DNA of 64,000 bases from an uncultured Megasphaera sp. GTDB taxonomy: Bacteria; Bacillota; Negativicutes; Veillonellales; Megasphaeraceae. The DNA lies in NCBI GenBank assembly GCA_900540735.1, contig UQHB01000007.1:11769-75768 (forward strand), read 5' to 3'. Positions within the stretch are counted from its first letter, which is position 1. Each line of letters begins with the position of its first letter. A program made the position numbers and the translations under genes. This document shows positions 1 to 9,133 of the stretch, one piece after another. The notes below the pieces were generated by a model. That model did no database searches. It was not told the origin of the DNA and was given only the letters and a program-made list of their open reading frames with translations.

Positions 1-463
1 GGCCTTTGAAAGCAAAGAAACGCGCTTTGCTGAAATCTTGTCTGATTCGTATCCGCTTCTCTTCCGGTATCGCGGTATTACAGAAGAAGAATTGCGGAAA
101 GCCCTCAAAGGCAAACGGATTCCGTCGGATATGGTCGTCCAGTCCTTCAATTCGCCCCTCATTAAATTGGCTATGGTCGATGATAGTATGGCTACGCGCT
201 TCTTCCGCCTGGCCGGTATTAGCGACAGAGCCATGCAGGATCACATCATGCGCTTGGCGAAGAAACGTCCTGCTTCCTTTGCTGGTGAAGAAGCTCTTGA
301 TATTATGGAAGATATTTCGCCGGTCTTTGCAGACCTCAGTGACATTTGGGATAGCACCATGCTCCGCGTGTCGACGTTGTCTCTCTTAGGCCTCTATTTA
401 GCCCAAGGCTATGTCCATGAAATGATTGGCGAAGAGTTTGATTTGTCCCGGTGGTTTGATTAG
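1..463 (+). CDS. C-terminal part of an unrecognised protein (5' truncated by window edge)
   Basis: The reading frame is open from base 2, with no stop before the window edge, and ends with TAG at 461-463, so only about the last 153 residues are visible. The visible part is soluble, acidic and probably mostly helical, with no membrane segment, signal peptide or metal-binding motif that I recognise. It ends in an Arg-Trp-Phe-Asp tail and is followed at once by a strong terminator, so it is the last gene of its transcript. I do not recognise the family. A TTG at 38 lies in frame but has no convincing ribosome-binding site, so the true start is probably upstream of the window. Confidence 0.6.
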   Translation, partial: AFESKETRFAEILSDSYPLLFRYRGITEEELRKALKGKRIPSDMVVQSFNSPLIKLAMVDDSMATRFFRLAGISDRAMQDHIMRLAKKRPASFAGEEALDIMEDISPVFADLSDIWDSTMLRVSTLSLLGLYLAQGYVHEMIGEEFDLSRWFD

Positions 464-480
464 AACCATATACATGAATA

Positions 481-521
481 AAAATAAGTGATAGTACGTT
501 TCGATGTACTATCACTTATTT
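481..521. terminator. Bidirectional intrinsic terminator
   Basis: A perfect 17-bp inverted repeat (481-497 with 505-521) closes a 7-nt loop. It has A-rich and T-rich flanks on its two sides, so it can end transcription from both directions. It separates the upstream gene from the minus-strand phosphoesterase remnant, whose downstream in-frame stop (516-518) lies inside the stem. Confidence 0.9.
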
Positions 522-1208
522 TTTATTATTTATGGGAACTATTTTGCTGGTTGAAAAATGGAGAATAACGATTTCAGAGGCTGGCCCGGTACGCATGGGC
601 ATACCTCAAAAGCCATAGCCACTAGAGACGACAGCCGTCATTTTTCCAAAGGTCTGTTGCCCATAGGACAAGGGGAACAGACGGCGCGTAATCTGCGTTA
701 CTGGGAAGAACTGACCACCATGGGTGTGTCCTGCTAAATAAAGGTCATAGCCTGCATTGCTGGCCGGGTAAATGCGCAAGGGCTCATGATCGACGATGAT
801 GTTATACGCGTTTGGTGCTGGTGCAGGCAAGTCGTTCGTCGGCTCATGGAGATAATCATTCAGGCCCGTGATGACGATATTACCTGGCAGGGTAATTCTT
901 TTATTCTTAAGAAACTGAATGGGCTGAAAGGCTTCTTGTTCTACTTCTGTATTGCTGTCGAAGTAATCGTGATTGCCAAAGACGGCGTACGTCGGCACTT
1001 GCAGGTCTTGGAAGTGTCCATATGAGCCATCACGCAAGACGAAATCTAAGTGCGCATCAATGAGGTCGCCGCCTATGAGTACGGCATCAGGATGTACATG
1101 ATTGAGCCGCGTAACGAGCTGTTGGACGTACCGATGACTCAGGATAGGGCCAAGATGCAAATCCGTAAGAAAGGCAATGGTGCAAGGCTGGGTAATCGTT
1201 GGCGACAC
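516..1208 (-). pseudogene. Calcineurin-like metallophosphoesterase, decayed (in-frame TGA, no good start)
   Basis: The translation carries the metal-binding motifs of the YkuE/YaeI-type metallophosphoesterases in order: a DLH motif near residue 16, GGDL, GNHD and GHTHGGQ near the C-terminus. The frame stops at TGA (606-608) directly after the residues SGYGF. Beyond this stop the same frame continues for 29 codons (starting GMPMRTG, then PASEIV) to TAA at 516-518. Family members usually have a Trp where the TGA lies, so a TGG-to-TGA change is likely. At the other end, the only candidate start is GTG at 1206-1208 without a ribosome-binding site. Family-like residues continue upstream of it to the lysE stop codon, but the N-terminal membrane anchor common in the family is missing. 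I read it as a pseudogene; UGA readthrough is a remote alternative. Confidence 0.7.
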
Positions 1209-1298
1209 GAGGGTTACGTGCCGATAAATGGGATGATACGCTTGCCATGCTCCTTTATGTACAGTATGAGAAGGAGTTTTATGTTTGTCAAGATGAAG

Positions 1299-1916
1299 TT
1301 ATATCCAGCCGAGAAGAACGAAAAATTCCCAAATTAATTTTACGCCATAGCCAGTGATGACGAGGCCGCAAAGAATATTGAGGCCGCGCAAGAGTTTGGC
1401 ATTAAAACGATGGCTGTAGAGAGAAATAAAAAAAGTCAGCCCCATAAACCAGAGGAACGAAGCGGCCAGGACACCGCCCATAAAGGGTGTATGGTCCGAT
1501 GCAGACAAGGTCACTTGAATGGCTCCGAGAAGCATGGTCCCGTCAATGATGGCCTGCGGATTACACCACGTGACGACGCAGGCTTGAGAAATCGTTTTGC
1601 TCAGTCCTTGCCGTTGCGCCTGCGCTGTTTGCCCTTGGCCTTTAGAACGGAGCAGTTGCAAGCCTATAGAGCAGACGATGAGGCTGCCAATGCCTAAGAT
1701 GACGTATTGGAGCCACGTGTAGCGATTCATGAGCGTACCAATGCCGTAGAAGCAGCTCAGCGACAAGGTCATGTCAAAAAAGAGCACAATCATGGCGGTC
1801 AGTAAGGCACGGCGGCGCGAACAGGTCAAGGCTGCGTTGATGACAAAGAGATTTTGCATGCCAATGGGCGCAATATAGGCAAGGCCCATGGTCAGTCCTT
1901 GAATAAAGATAGTCAT
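1299..1916 (-). CDS. LysE/ArgO-family amino-acid exporter
   Basis: A 205-residue, very hydrophobic protein with about six membrane segments and the N-terminal APIGMQN signature of the LysE/ArgO branch of the LysE superfamily. Known members export basic amino acids (lysine, arginine) through the cytoplasmic membrane. The length matches the family. ATG at 1914-1916 is preceded by AAGGAGG (1924-1930 on the minus strand). The gene is transcribed away from a MocR-type regulator, the usual arrangement for a regulator and its exporter target. The start region shares a 160-bp divergent promoter region with repeated sequences. The precise substrate cannot be read from the sequence. Confidence 0.85.
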   Translation of the reverse strand: MTIFIQGLTMGLAYIAPIGMQNLFVINAALTCSRRRALLTAMIVLFFDMTLSLSCFYGIGTLMNRYTWLQYVILGIGSLIVCSIGLQLLRSKGQGQTAQAQRQGLSKTISQACVVTWCNPQAIIDGTMLLGAIQVTLSASDHTPFMGGVLAASFLWFMGLTFFISLYSHRFNAKLLRGLNILCGLVITGYGVKLIWEFFVLLGWI

Positions 1917-1936
1917 ATATATTCCTCCTTGCTAAG

Positions 1937-2070
1937 TCAACCAAAATGGGATAGGCAAGAACTCAATTTTTTCGTATACTAAGAGTAGATTCCTGTCGTT
2001 ACTTATAGTATAACAGGTTTACCGTTTCTTTTGACCGACCAAACTAAGAGTATATGACCCAACCAAAGAG
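1937..2070. promoter_or_regulatory. Divergent lysE/mocR promoter region with repeated candidate operators
   Basis: The region between the exporter and the MocR gene holds two copies of ACTAAGAGTA (1978-1987 and 2043-2052). It also has two directly repeated elements of the form TGACC..ACCAAA at 2032-2043 and 2055-2067, 23 bp apart, and a related TCAACCAAAA at 1937-1946. Directly repeated half-sites two helical turns apart are the known binding pattern of MocR-type regulators. The assignment as operator is inference. Confidence 0.5.
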
Positions 2071-2079
2071 GTGTATGCA

Positions 2080-3543
2080 ATGAAGCGAACCTGTCCTGTA
2101 GAGATTACGTGGCAGCCTGATAAGACAAAGCAAATCACGATGTATGAACAAATCGTCCAATTTATTTGTGACAAAGCCGCTAGCGGTATCTGGCCTGTTG
2201 GCACGCGCTTGCCAGCACAACGTGTCTTAGCCGAAGCATTCCATGTCAATCGCAGTACGATTGTTACGGCTTTAGAGCAGCTTCAAAGTATGGGCGTCAT
2301 TACGAGCCGCGGCAGTGCGGGCACAGTCATTGCCAGCAATACATGGTCTCTCGTCTTGCCGCCGAAAGCGTCTTGGGGAGAGCAAATTTCTTCTGGTAAT
2401 TTTAAGTCCAATAAGGCTATTGTCCAGGCCATTAACCGCTTAGAATTTACGCCCCATATGGTGCGCCTTGGCACAGGTGAGTTAGACCTGCGCTTATTTC
2501 CACAAGAGATGCTGCAGCAAGCCTTAGGAGCTGTACAACAAAAGCTCACGTCTCTAGGCTATCCGGAGCCTCTCGGTAATGCGGCACTACGCGAAGCCAT
2601 TGCGGCGCACATGCAAACGTTGGGCATTACGGTCTCGCCAGCGTCTATTTTGATTACGTCCGGTGCCCTGCAAGCGTTACAGCTCATTGCTGTCAGCCTC
2701 GTAGCCGGTGGCTCGACTATTTATGCCGAAGCACCGACGTATATTCAATCGTTACAAGTCTTTCAGTCTACAGGCCTGACGCTCCGCGGTCTGCCCATGG
2801 ATGAAGAAGGTGTGCAGTACTGGCACATGAAGCAAGGGAATGCCGGAAAAATTGCGTCTGTTCTCTACACGATTCCGACAAATCACAACCCAACAGGGAT
2901 TACCATGTCCGCTGTACGGCGGGAGAAACTCTTAGCCTATTGCCGGGACCAGCAAGTGCCGATTATTGAAGATGGGGCCTATGAAGAATTGTATTTCGGC
3001 AGGCAAAAGCCTTTGCCCTTGAAAGCGATGGACACAGACGGTATGGTCATTTATCTCGGCAGTGCCTCGAAGGCCTTGGCACCGGGCCTGCGCATTGGCT
3101 GGCTCATTGCGCCAGAGCCTATTGTCCAGCGTCTGAGCGACGTGAAGATGCAGGTCGATTACGGGGCCAGTGTGTTGTCGCAAGTAGTTTTTACGGAATT
3201 TTTGCGCACTGGCATGTATGACCAATATACGACAGCCTTACGGAAGGAACTGCGTCACCGCCGTGATGCGGCCTTAGCTGTGCTGGACAGGTATTACCGA
3301 TCCTTTGCGACGTGGCGCGTACCAGACGGGGGCTTTTATATTTGGTTGACTTTAACAAAGAATCTTTCTATGGAGCAGCTCTTTGCGACGGCGGCCAAAG
3401 CAGGTATCCTCATCAATCCCGGTGACATTTACGATTTTAACCAGAATCATTCACTGCGCTTGTCTTATTCGTACACGACACCAGCAGAATTTGCTCAAGG
3501 TGCTAAGACTTTAGCGAAGCTTATTGTAGCAGCACCAGAATAA
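2080..3543 (+). CDS. MocR-family regulator: GntR-type HTH fused to a class I aminotransferase-like domain
   Basis: The protein has 487 residues. Residues about 10-85 form a winged-helix GntR domain (MYEQIVQF..., GTRLPAQRVLAEAF). The rest is an aminotransferase fold I domain with the PLP lysine in the SASKALAPG motif (K331) and the TIPTNHNPTG motif. The MocR family uses PLP or a PLP-bound amino compound as effector and acts as a cytoplasmic transcription factor rather than as a transaminase. ATG 2080 is chosen over GTG 2071 because the AGAGGTG ribosome-binding site at 2067-2073 is correctly spaced only for 2080. The gene is divergent from the LysE-type exporter, which is its likely target. The gene is intact and ends before a bidirectional terminator. 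Confidence 0.88.
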   Translation: MKRTCPVEITWQPDKTKQITMYEQIVQFICDKAASGIWPVGTRLPAQRVLAEAFHVNRSTIVTALEQLQSMGVITSRGSAGTVIASNTWSLVLPPKASWGEQISSGNFKSNKAIVQAINRLEFTPHMVRLGTGELDLRLFPQEMLQQALGAVQQKLTSLGYPEPLGNAALREAIAAHMQTLGITVSPASILITSGALQALQLIAVSLVAGGSTIYAEAPTYIQSLQVFQSTGLTLRGLPMDEEGVQYWHMKQGNAGKIASVLYTIPTNHNPTGITMSAVRREKLLAYCRDQQVPIIEDGAYEELYFGRQKPLPLKAMDTDGMVIYLGSASKALAPGLRIGWLIAPEPIVQRLSDVKMQVDYGASVLSQVVFTEFLRTGMYDQYTTALRKELRHRRDAALAVLDRYYRSFATWRVPDGGFYIWLTLTKNLSMEQLFATAAKAGILINPGDIYDFNQNHSLRLSYSYTTPAEFAQGAKTLAKLIVAAPE

Positions 3544-3558
3544 TTTTTATGTATACGA

Positions 3559-3594
3559 AAAGAGCCATGCGAAGGTATCTTCTCATGGCTCTTT
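3559..3594. terminator. Bidirectional terminator between convergent mocR and pbp1A
   Basis: Perfect 11-bp stem AAAGAGCCATG/CATGGCTCTTT (3559-3569 with 3584-3594) and a 14-nt loop, lying between the stop codons of two converging genes. Confidence 0.85.
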
Positions 3595-3606
3595 GTAGTG
3601 TAATCC

Positions 3607-5682
3607 TTATTCTTTGTTGTTTCGCAGAATAATATCTTGTTTTGCCCCTGTACTTGCGTCATCCGTCGTTTCGACTGACGTAGAGGTCGTATTTTCTGTT
3701 TCTTTCTTCGGCGTTTCTTTGTCCGTTGCTTTTGTATCGTCTTTCTTCGGTTCTGCAATTTTCGTAGGTGATGGTTTTTCTGCCTTCGGTTGTTCTACAA
3801 TGCGTTCCATACCAGCAGGGATGGAGAACTCGTTGCTCTTCGCATCGGATGTGGCTTCGACCATGTAGTCATGCCAAATCTGTGCTGGTATGGTACCGCC
3901 ATAGACTTCACCGAGCGTATGGGAACCAGTGTCGTCGCCCATCCAGACAGCCGTAACGATGTCCGGTGTATAGCCGACGAACCAAGCATCTTTGTTATCG
4001 TCTGTGGTCCCGGTCTTACCGGCTGCAGCGCGGCCAATGCTGGCGGCTGTACCAGTACCGTGGGAAATAACGCCTTCGAGCATGTACGTTATTTCATAGG
4101 CTTCTTTTTCGGACATGACTTGATTTTGGGTGTTGCCTTTTTGCATAGTCGATTTGTCTTCGAGGACGTTGCCGTTGCGGTCAAGGATTTTTACAATGGC
4201 CGTCGGTTTCACATGGACACCTCGGTTGGCGAAAGTCCCGTAAGCACTCGCCATTTCGAGCGGCGTTACGCCGTGGGTCAAACCGCCTAAGGCCATGGCA
4301 AGGTTGTCGTCTTTCGCATCGAGGGTCGTAATGCCCATTTTCTTGGCGTTCGCAATAATGTTGGATGTACCGACTTTATCGGCCACTTGGACAGCGACGG
4401 TGTTGACTGAGTTTGCCAGAGCATCGCTCAAGGTCATAGTACCGCTGTAGCTCTTGCTCGCATTTTGCGGTGTCCATGAGCCGTAGGACACTTTCTTATC
4501 TTCCATCGTCGTCGACGGCGTCATGCCGTGCTGCAAGGCTGTTACGTAGACGAAAGGCTTAAAGGCAGAACCAGGCTGACGAACTGCTTGGCTGGCCCGG
4601 TTAAAGCTGTCTTGACCGCGGCCGCCGACCATAGCGAGAATATGGCCTGTTTTCGGGTCAATAGAGACGATCGCCCCTTGCGGTTGGGTGAGGCCATTTT
4701 CGTCGGTGTAGTTATCTGGGAGATTTTTCAAGGCTTGGACGGCTGCGTGTTGTTTTTCTGCATCCATAGTCGTGTAAATCTTCAGGCCTTCTTTATAAAG
4801 CGCATCGTCGCCGTAGCGATTGGCTACTTCACGAGAGACGTAATCGACGAAGGATGCACTTTCCGGATTTTCTGAGGTCTGTTTGTTTTCTGTTAAATCC
4901 AAATCAGCAGCCTTGGCCTGGGCTCCTTCTTCTTCAGAAATATAGCCATATTTTACCATTTGGTCGACGACTGTATTTTTCCGGTTCTTTGCTTCTTGGA
5001 GATTATTGAATGGAGAGTAGTAATTCGGGCTCTTCGGCAGGCCGGCGAGCATCGCACATTGTGCTAGCGTCAGTTGGTCTACGTCTTTGCCGAAGTACGT
5101 CTTGGCTGCCGTTTGGATGCCGTATGCACCTTGACCAAAGTAAATTTGGTTCATGTACATTTCAAGGATTTCTTTTTTACTGTATTTCCGTTCGATTTCC
5201 AGGGCCAGCATAGCTTCTTGGATTTTACGCTTCATCGTCTGTTCCTGCGAAAGGAAGGCGTTTTTAGCCAGCTGCTGTGTAATCGTACTGCCCCCTTGGG
5301 CAATGCCTCGGTTCGTCACGTTCGTCACGATAGCCCGGACGATGCCAATGGGGTCAATGCCGATATGGTCGTAGAAGCGATTGTCTTCGGCAGCAATAAA
5401 GGCATTCTGTAAGTTTTGCGGCACCTTATTAATGTCAATAGGGAGCCGGTTCTGGTCGGAGTGTAAGGTCGTAATGAGGCGGCCATGAATATCAAAAACC
5501 TGCGAAGACACAGCAGGTCGCATATTGTTGCCTACTTGGGGCAGACTCTGATAGGCTGCGAAGATGTAGCCAAAGCCAAGGCCTGCAAAAATAACGAAAC
5601 ATAAAGCAATAAACATGCGCAGGCGATGTAAGGCGCCTGTTTTCTTTTTGGCGTGTTTTGCTCTGCGTCTAGGTGTATACAT
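3607..5682 (-). CDS. Class A penicillin-binding protein 1A (bifunctional peptidoglycan synthase)
   Basis: A 691-residue protein that polymerises and cross-links peptidoglycan on the outer face of the cytoplasmic membrane. A basic N-terminus is followed by one membrane anchor (about residues 20-44). The glycosyltransferase 51 domain shows AEDNRFYDH with the catalytic Glu, then GGSTITQQLAKN. The transpeptidase domain shows the SxxK serine in PGSAFKP, an SVN motif and KTGT. The last 75 residues are a Lys/Glu/Thr/Pro-rich, low-complexity tail, probably a disordered linker. ATG at 5680-5682 has an ideal AGGAGG site. A minus-strand TATAAT (5738-5743) may serve as its -10. The gene is alone in its transcription unit and divergent from ppsA. 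Confidence 0.93.
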   Translation of the reverse strand: MYTPRRRAKHAKKKTGALHRLRMFIALCFVIFAGLGFGYIFAAYQSLPQVGNNMRPAVSSQVFDIHGRLITTLHSDQNRLPIDINKVPQNLQNAFIAAEDNRFYDHIGIDPIGIVRAIVTNVTNRGIAQGGSTITQQLAKNAFLSQEQTMKRKIQEAMLALEIERKYSKKEILEMYMNQIYFGQGAYGIQTAAKTYFGKDVDQLTLAQCAMLAGLPKSPNYYSPFNNLQEAKNRKNTVVDQMVKYGYISEEEGAQAKAADLDLTENKQTSENPESASFVDYVSREVANRYGDDALYKEGLKIYTTMDAEKQHAAVQALKNLPDNYTDENGLTQPQGAIVSIDPKTGHILAMVGGRGQDSFNRASQAVRQPGSAFKPFVYVTALQHGMTPSTTMEDKKVSYGSWTPQNASKSYSGTMTLSDALANSVNTVAVQVADKVGTSNIIANAKKMGITTLDAKDDNLAMALGGLTHGVTPLEMASAYGTFANRGVHVKPTAIVKILDRNGNVLEDKSTMQKGNTQNQVMSEKEAYEITYMLEGVISHGTGTAASIGRAAAGKTGTTDDNKDAWFVGYTPDIVTAVWMGDDTGSHTLGEVYGGTIPAQIWHDYMVEATSDAKSNEFSIPAGMERIVEQPKAEKPSPTKIAEPKKDDTKATDKETPKKETENTTSTSVETTDDASTGAKQDIILRNNKE

Positions 5683-5845
5683 AGTACCTCCTGTATAGAC
5701 TGGTATGTAATAAGTAGAACTGTGTTGCTAGTTTCATATTATAACACATTACTTTTTAATATCCTATATAAAGGGGCTTTTTTTGCATATTTTACATAAG
5801 GCACTGTAAAGGTATAAACTATTTTGTGCAAATATCTAGTAAACA

Positions 5846-5919
5846 GTATATGTTATTTACGAAAATATGCTAACATACACAGAAAAATTATTGACATAAA
5901 CGAGTTAATAGTATACTAT
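5846..5919 (+). promoter_or_regulatory. ppsA promoter with upstream inverted repeat
   Basis: A perfect -35 TTGACA lies at 5891-5896, followed by AT-rich -10 candidates (TATACT 5912-5917 or TACTAT 5914-5919). Just upstream is an inverted repeat, GTATATGTTA (5846-5855) and TAACATACAC (5871-5880), matching at 9 of 10 positions. It could be an operator, perhaps for the CcpN-like repressor encoded behind ppsA; that link is inference. Confidence 0.6.
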
Positions 5920-5967
5920 ATTTACAGGAAACGAAATAAATAGCATATACACTTGGGAGGTAGCGGT

Positions 5968-8367
5968 ATGGCAACGAATAGAGAAAAGGCATATGTCTTA
6001 TGGTTTGATGAATTGCGGCGTGGAGATGTCGCCTTAGTAGGTGGGAAATCGTCGTCTTTAGGCGAATTAACATCCCAGACCAGTGTTCCTGTTCCCTTTG
6101 GCTTTGCGACGACAGCAGAAGGGTATCGTCATTTCATGAAAGCTACGGGCATGGATGTCAAAATTAAAGAATTGCTCAGCGGCTTGACTGATGTAGATGA
6201 TTCCATTCAGCTCCGCAGCGTTACAGCAGAAATCCGCGAAGCAATCTGTAGCGTCGACATGCCGCAAGATTTGGCTGATGCTATTCGTACGAGCTACGAA
6301 GAATTAGGCAAAAAAGTAGGCCAGGAAAATCCCTTCGTTGCTGTCCGCTCCAGTGCCACAGCAGAAGATTTGCCGGACGCTAGCTTTGCAGGCCAGCAAG
6401 ATACGTATTTAAATGTCCAAGGTGCAAATATGGTCATTCAAAAAGTCAAAGAATGTTATGCATCGACCTTTACAGACCGGGCCACATACTACCGGACGAA
6501 AAAGGGCTTTGACCATCTGTCCGTTGCCTTGAGCGCAGCTGTACAGATGATGGTCTTCTCCAAAGCGGCTGGCGTTATGTTCACAGTCGACCTCGTCACC
6601 GGCGATGACTCGACCATTACCATTGAAGGTGCTTGGGGCCTTGGGGAATACGTCGTCCAAGGGACGGTTACGCCAGATAACTTCAAAGTCAAGAAAGATG
6701 ATTTAACGATTCTTTCGAAAATGATTAATACGAAACCGATTGAACTGGTCCGCAAACCAGGCGGTGACTGCGAAGAAAAACTCGTTCCAGAAGAATTGCA
6801 GAAACAGCAAGTCATTTCGGATGACCAAATCCGTGAACTCGCAACCTACGCCAAAGCCATTGAAAAACATTACGGCTGTTACATGGATATGGAATGGGGC
6901 ATTGACGAACGGGATAATAAAGTTTGGCTCCTCCAAGCGCGTCCCGAAACGGTTTGGTCCAAAAAAAATGCGGAAAAGAAAGAAGAAGCTGCAGAAAAGG
7001 CTGCTGTCACGACAGATAGAAAAGTCATCGTCAAAGGTCTCCCTGCCAGCCCTGGTGCATCGTGCGGCAAAGCTCATGTCATTTTAGACCCGGCTCAGAT
7101 TGCAGAATTTAAAGAAGGCGAAGTCCTCGTCACGACCATGACCGCCCCGGACTGGGTACCGGCTATGAAGAAAGCGAAAGCTATCGTCACGGATGCTGGC
7201 GGCATGACGTGCCATGCGTCTATTGTCAGCCGTGAATTAGGCATTCCGTGCATTGTCGGCACGAAGAGCCGCAGTGAAGAAGCGACGAAGAACATCGTTG
7301 ATGGCCAAGAAATCACGATTGATGCGACGAATGGTATCGTCTATGATGGTATTGTCGAAGATTTAGTGAAACCGGTTGCTCCCGAAGCAACAACTGCAGT
7401 GCAGACCGTCGTAGCAGAACAGGTTCCTGTAACGGGCACGAAGATTTACATGAATCTCGGCAATCCGGACTTAGCCGAAAAATACGGCAAATTACCATGT
7501 GACGGCATTGGCCTCATGCGCGAAGAATTTATTTGGACGACCTTCATTCATGAACATCCTTTGTATCTCCTCGAACAAGGCCGTCCGGACCAAGTAGTCG
7601 ACCAATTAGCTGACGGCATCCGCAAAGTATGCCAGGCCTTGGCCCCCCGTCCGGTCACGCTCCGCTTCAGTGATTTCAAATCGAGCGAATACCGCAATCT
7701 TACAGGCGGTGATACGTACGAACCGCACGAAAGCAGTGCCCTCCTCGGTTGGCGCGGTGCGTCGCGGTACTACGACCCGAAATACACAGAAGCATTTAAA
7801 TTAGAAATTAAGGCTGTGAAGAAAGTCCGCGAAGAATATGGCTTTAAGAACTTGAACGTCATGATTCCTTTCTGCCGTCAAGTCTCAGAAATGGAAAAGA
7901 TTGTCAACCTCATGGCAGAACAAGGTCTCCATCGCGGTCCGGACTTCAAAGTATGGCTCATGGCTGAAATCCCGGCCAATATCATCTTAGCCGACCAATT
8001 CAACAAATTTGTCGATGGTTATTCCATCGGTTCCAATGACTTGACCATGCTCGTCTTAGGCTGCGACCGTGACAACGACACGGTGGCTCATCTCTTTGAC
8101 GAACGGAACCTGGCTGTCAAACGGGCTATTCGCCACCTCATTACAGTAGCTCACAAAGACGGCAAGACCGTTTCCATTTGTGGTCAAGCACCGAGTGTGT
8201 ACCCTGATTTTGCAGAATTCCTCGTCAAGAGCGGTATTGACTCCATGTCGGTCAATCCCGACGCTGTCGTCGCAACGAAGAAACATGTTGCTCAAATCGA
8301 ACAGCGCATGATGATGGATGCCCTCACTGGCCGAGGCCGTGCGGACACAGAAGATTATACATGGTAA
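5968..8367 (+). CDS. ppsA: Phosphoenolpyruvate synthase
   Basis: A 799-residue cytoplasmic enzyme converting pyruvate and ATP to PEP, AMP and phosphate, the entry step of gluconeogenesis from lactate or pyruvate. The N-terminal PPDK/PEPS nucleotide-binding domain shows GGKSSSLGEL and AVRSSATAEDLP. The swivelling phosphohistidine domain shows GGMTCHAS with catalytic H416 and, two residues before it, T414, the residue that the regulatory kinase modifies in this family. The C-terminal TIM-barrel domain has the SICGQAP motif (C738). ATG 5968 is preferred to TTG 5953, because GGGAGG (5955-5960) sits at the right distance from 5968. The two genes behind it encode a CcpN-like repressor and a PEPS regulatory protein, which fits tight control of this step. 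Confidence 0.93.
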   Translation: MATNREKAYVLWFDELRRGDVALVGGKSSSLGELTSQTSVPVPFGFATTAEGYRHFMKATGMDVKIKELLSGLTDVDDSIQLRSVTAEIREAICSVDMPQDLADAIRTSYEELGKKVGQENPFVAVRSSATAEDLPDASFAGQQDTYLNVQGANMVIQKVKECYASTFTDRATYYRTKKGFDHLSVALSAAVQMMVFSKAAGVMFTVDLVTGDDSTITIEGAWGLGEYVVQGTVTPDNFKVKKDDLTILSKMINTKPIELVRKPGGDCEEKLVPEELQKQQVISDDQIRELATYAKAIEKHYGCYMDMEWGIDERDNKVWLLQARPETVWSKKNAEKKEEAAEKAAVTTDRKVIVKGLPASPGASCGKAHVILDPAQIAEFKEGEVLVTTMTAPDWVPAMKKAKAIVTDAGGMTCHASIVSRELGIPCIVGTKSRSEEATKNIVDGQEITIDATNGIVYDGIVEDLVKPVAPEATTAVQTVVAEQVPVTGTKIYMNLGNPDLAEKYGKLPCDGIGLMREEFIWTTFIHEHPLYLLEQGRPDQVVDQLADGIRKVCQALAPRPVTLRFSDFKSSEYRNLTGGDTYEPHESSALLGWRGASRYYDPKYTEAFKLEIKAVKKVREEYGFKNLNVMIPFCRQVSEMEKIVNLMAEQGLHRGPDFKVWLMAEIPANIILADQFNKFVDGYSIGSNDLTMLVLGCDRDNDTVAHLFDERNLAVKRAIRHLITVAHKDGKTVSICGQAPSVYPDFAEFLVKSGIDSMSVNPDAVVATKKHVAQIEQRMMMDALTGRGRADTEDYTW

Positions 8368-8385
8368 TATAAGGTAGACAAGAGG

Positions 8386-8422
8386 AGGAGTCCAAAAGTT
8401 ATCTTTTGGCTCCTTCTTTTTT
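8386..8422 (+). terminator. Intrinsic terminator after ppsA
   Basis: Stem of GGAG(T)CCAAAAG with CTTTTGGCTCC, a single bulged T, a 4-nt loop, and a run of six T residues directly after it. Confidence 0.85.
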
Positions 8423-8490
8423 ATATGTGTAATATGCATGAGCCTTATAATATGTTATGATAGTAATAACACAGGAGGTGAACCATCCGT

Positions 8491-9132
8491 ATGTTATCGG
8501 AACGGCAAGAAACGATTTTACAAATTGTCAAAGAAAACAGTCCCATTACAGGACAGCACATTGCCAGCCGACTCCATGTAACGCGGGCAGCACTGCGCTC
8601 AGACCTTGCGATTCTGACTATGCTCGGCCTCATTGATGCGCGTCCTAAGCTCGGCTATTTCTTTACAGGCAATAAAGAACAAGACCTCTTGGCTAAGGCC
8701 ATTACGGACATTACCATTGATTCGTGCTTGTCTACGCCGGTTATCGTCAATACGCAGACCAGTGCGTATGATGCGATTATTGCCATGTTTACAGAAGACG
8801 TAGGGACTGTCTTTGTCGCTGCTGATAATATACTTGCTGGTGTGGTCTCACGGAAAGACTTACTGAAAACGGCAATGGGGACGAACGACCTCAACGCCTT
8901 GCCCGTGACGATGGTCATGACACCGGCGAGTAAAATTATTTACGCCCAGCCCCAGGAAAAAGCCTTGGTGGCAGCACAACGGCTCATTGAATATGAAGTG
9001 GACTGCTTACCTGTCGTCCAAGTCGTCGATACGGACGAAGAAGACCGGAAAGAGCTGCATATCGTCGGCCGTATATCGAAGACCAACATTACCCGTCTCT
9101 TTGTAGAATGTGGGTTAGGAAGGAGAACGTAA
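8491..9132 (+). CDS. ccpN: CcpN-like repressor: HTH plus two CBS domains
   Basis: A 213-residue protein with an N-terminal DeoR/HTH_11-type helix-turn-helix (about residues 5-60, including SPITGQHIASRL). A tandem CBS pair follows (about 75-205), with VVSRKDLL in the first and GRISKTN in the second. In Bacillus, CcpN has this architecture, represses gluconeogenic genes and senses ATP/ADP; the gene also lies next to the PPDK regulatory protein gene there, as here. AGGAGGTG at 8473-8480 supports the ATG at 8491. The next gene starts one base after its stop, so the two are co-transcribed. Its likely targets include ppsA just upstream. The effector is inference. Confidence 0.83.
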   Translation: MLSERQETILQIVKENSPITGQHIASRLHVTRAALRSDLAILTMLGLIDARPKLGYFFTGNKEQDLLAKAITDITIDSCLSTPVIVNTQTSAYDAIIAMFTEDVGTVFVAADNILAGVVSRKDLLKTAMGTNDLNALPVTMVMTPASKIIYAQPQEKALVAAQRLIEYEVDCLPVVQVVDTDEEDRKELHIVGRISKTNITRLFVECGLGRRT

Positions 9133-9133
9133 C

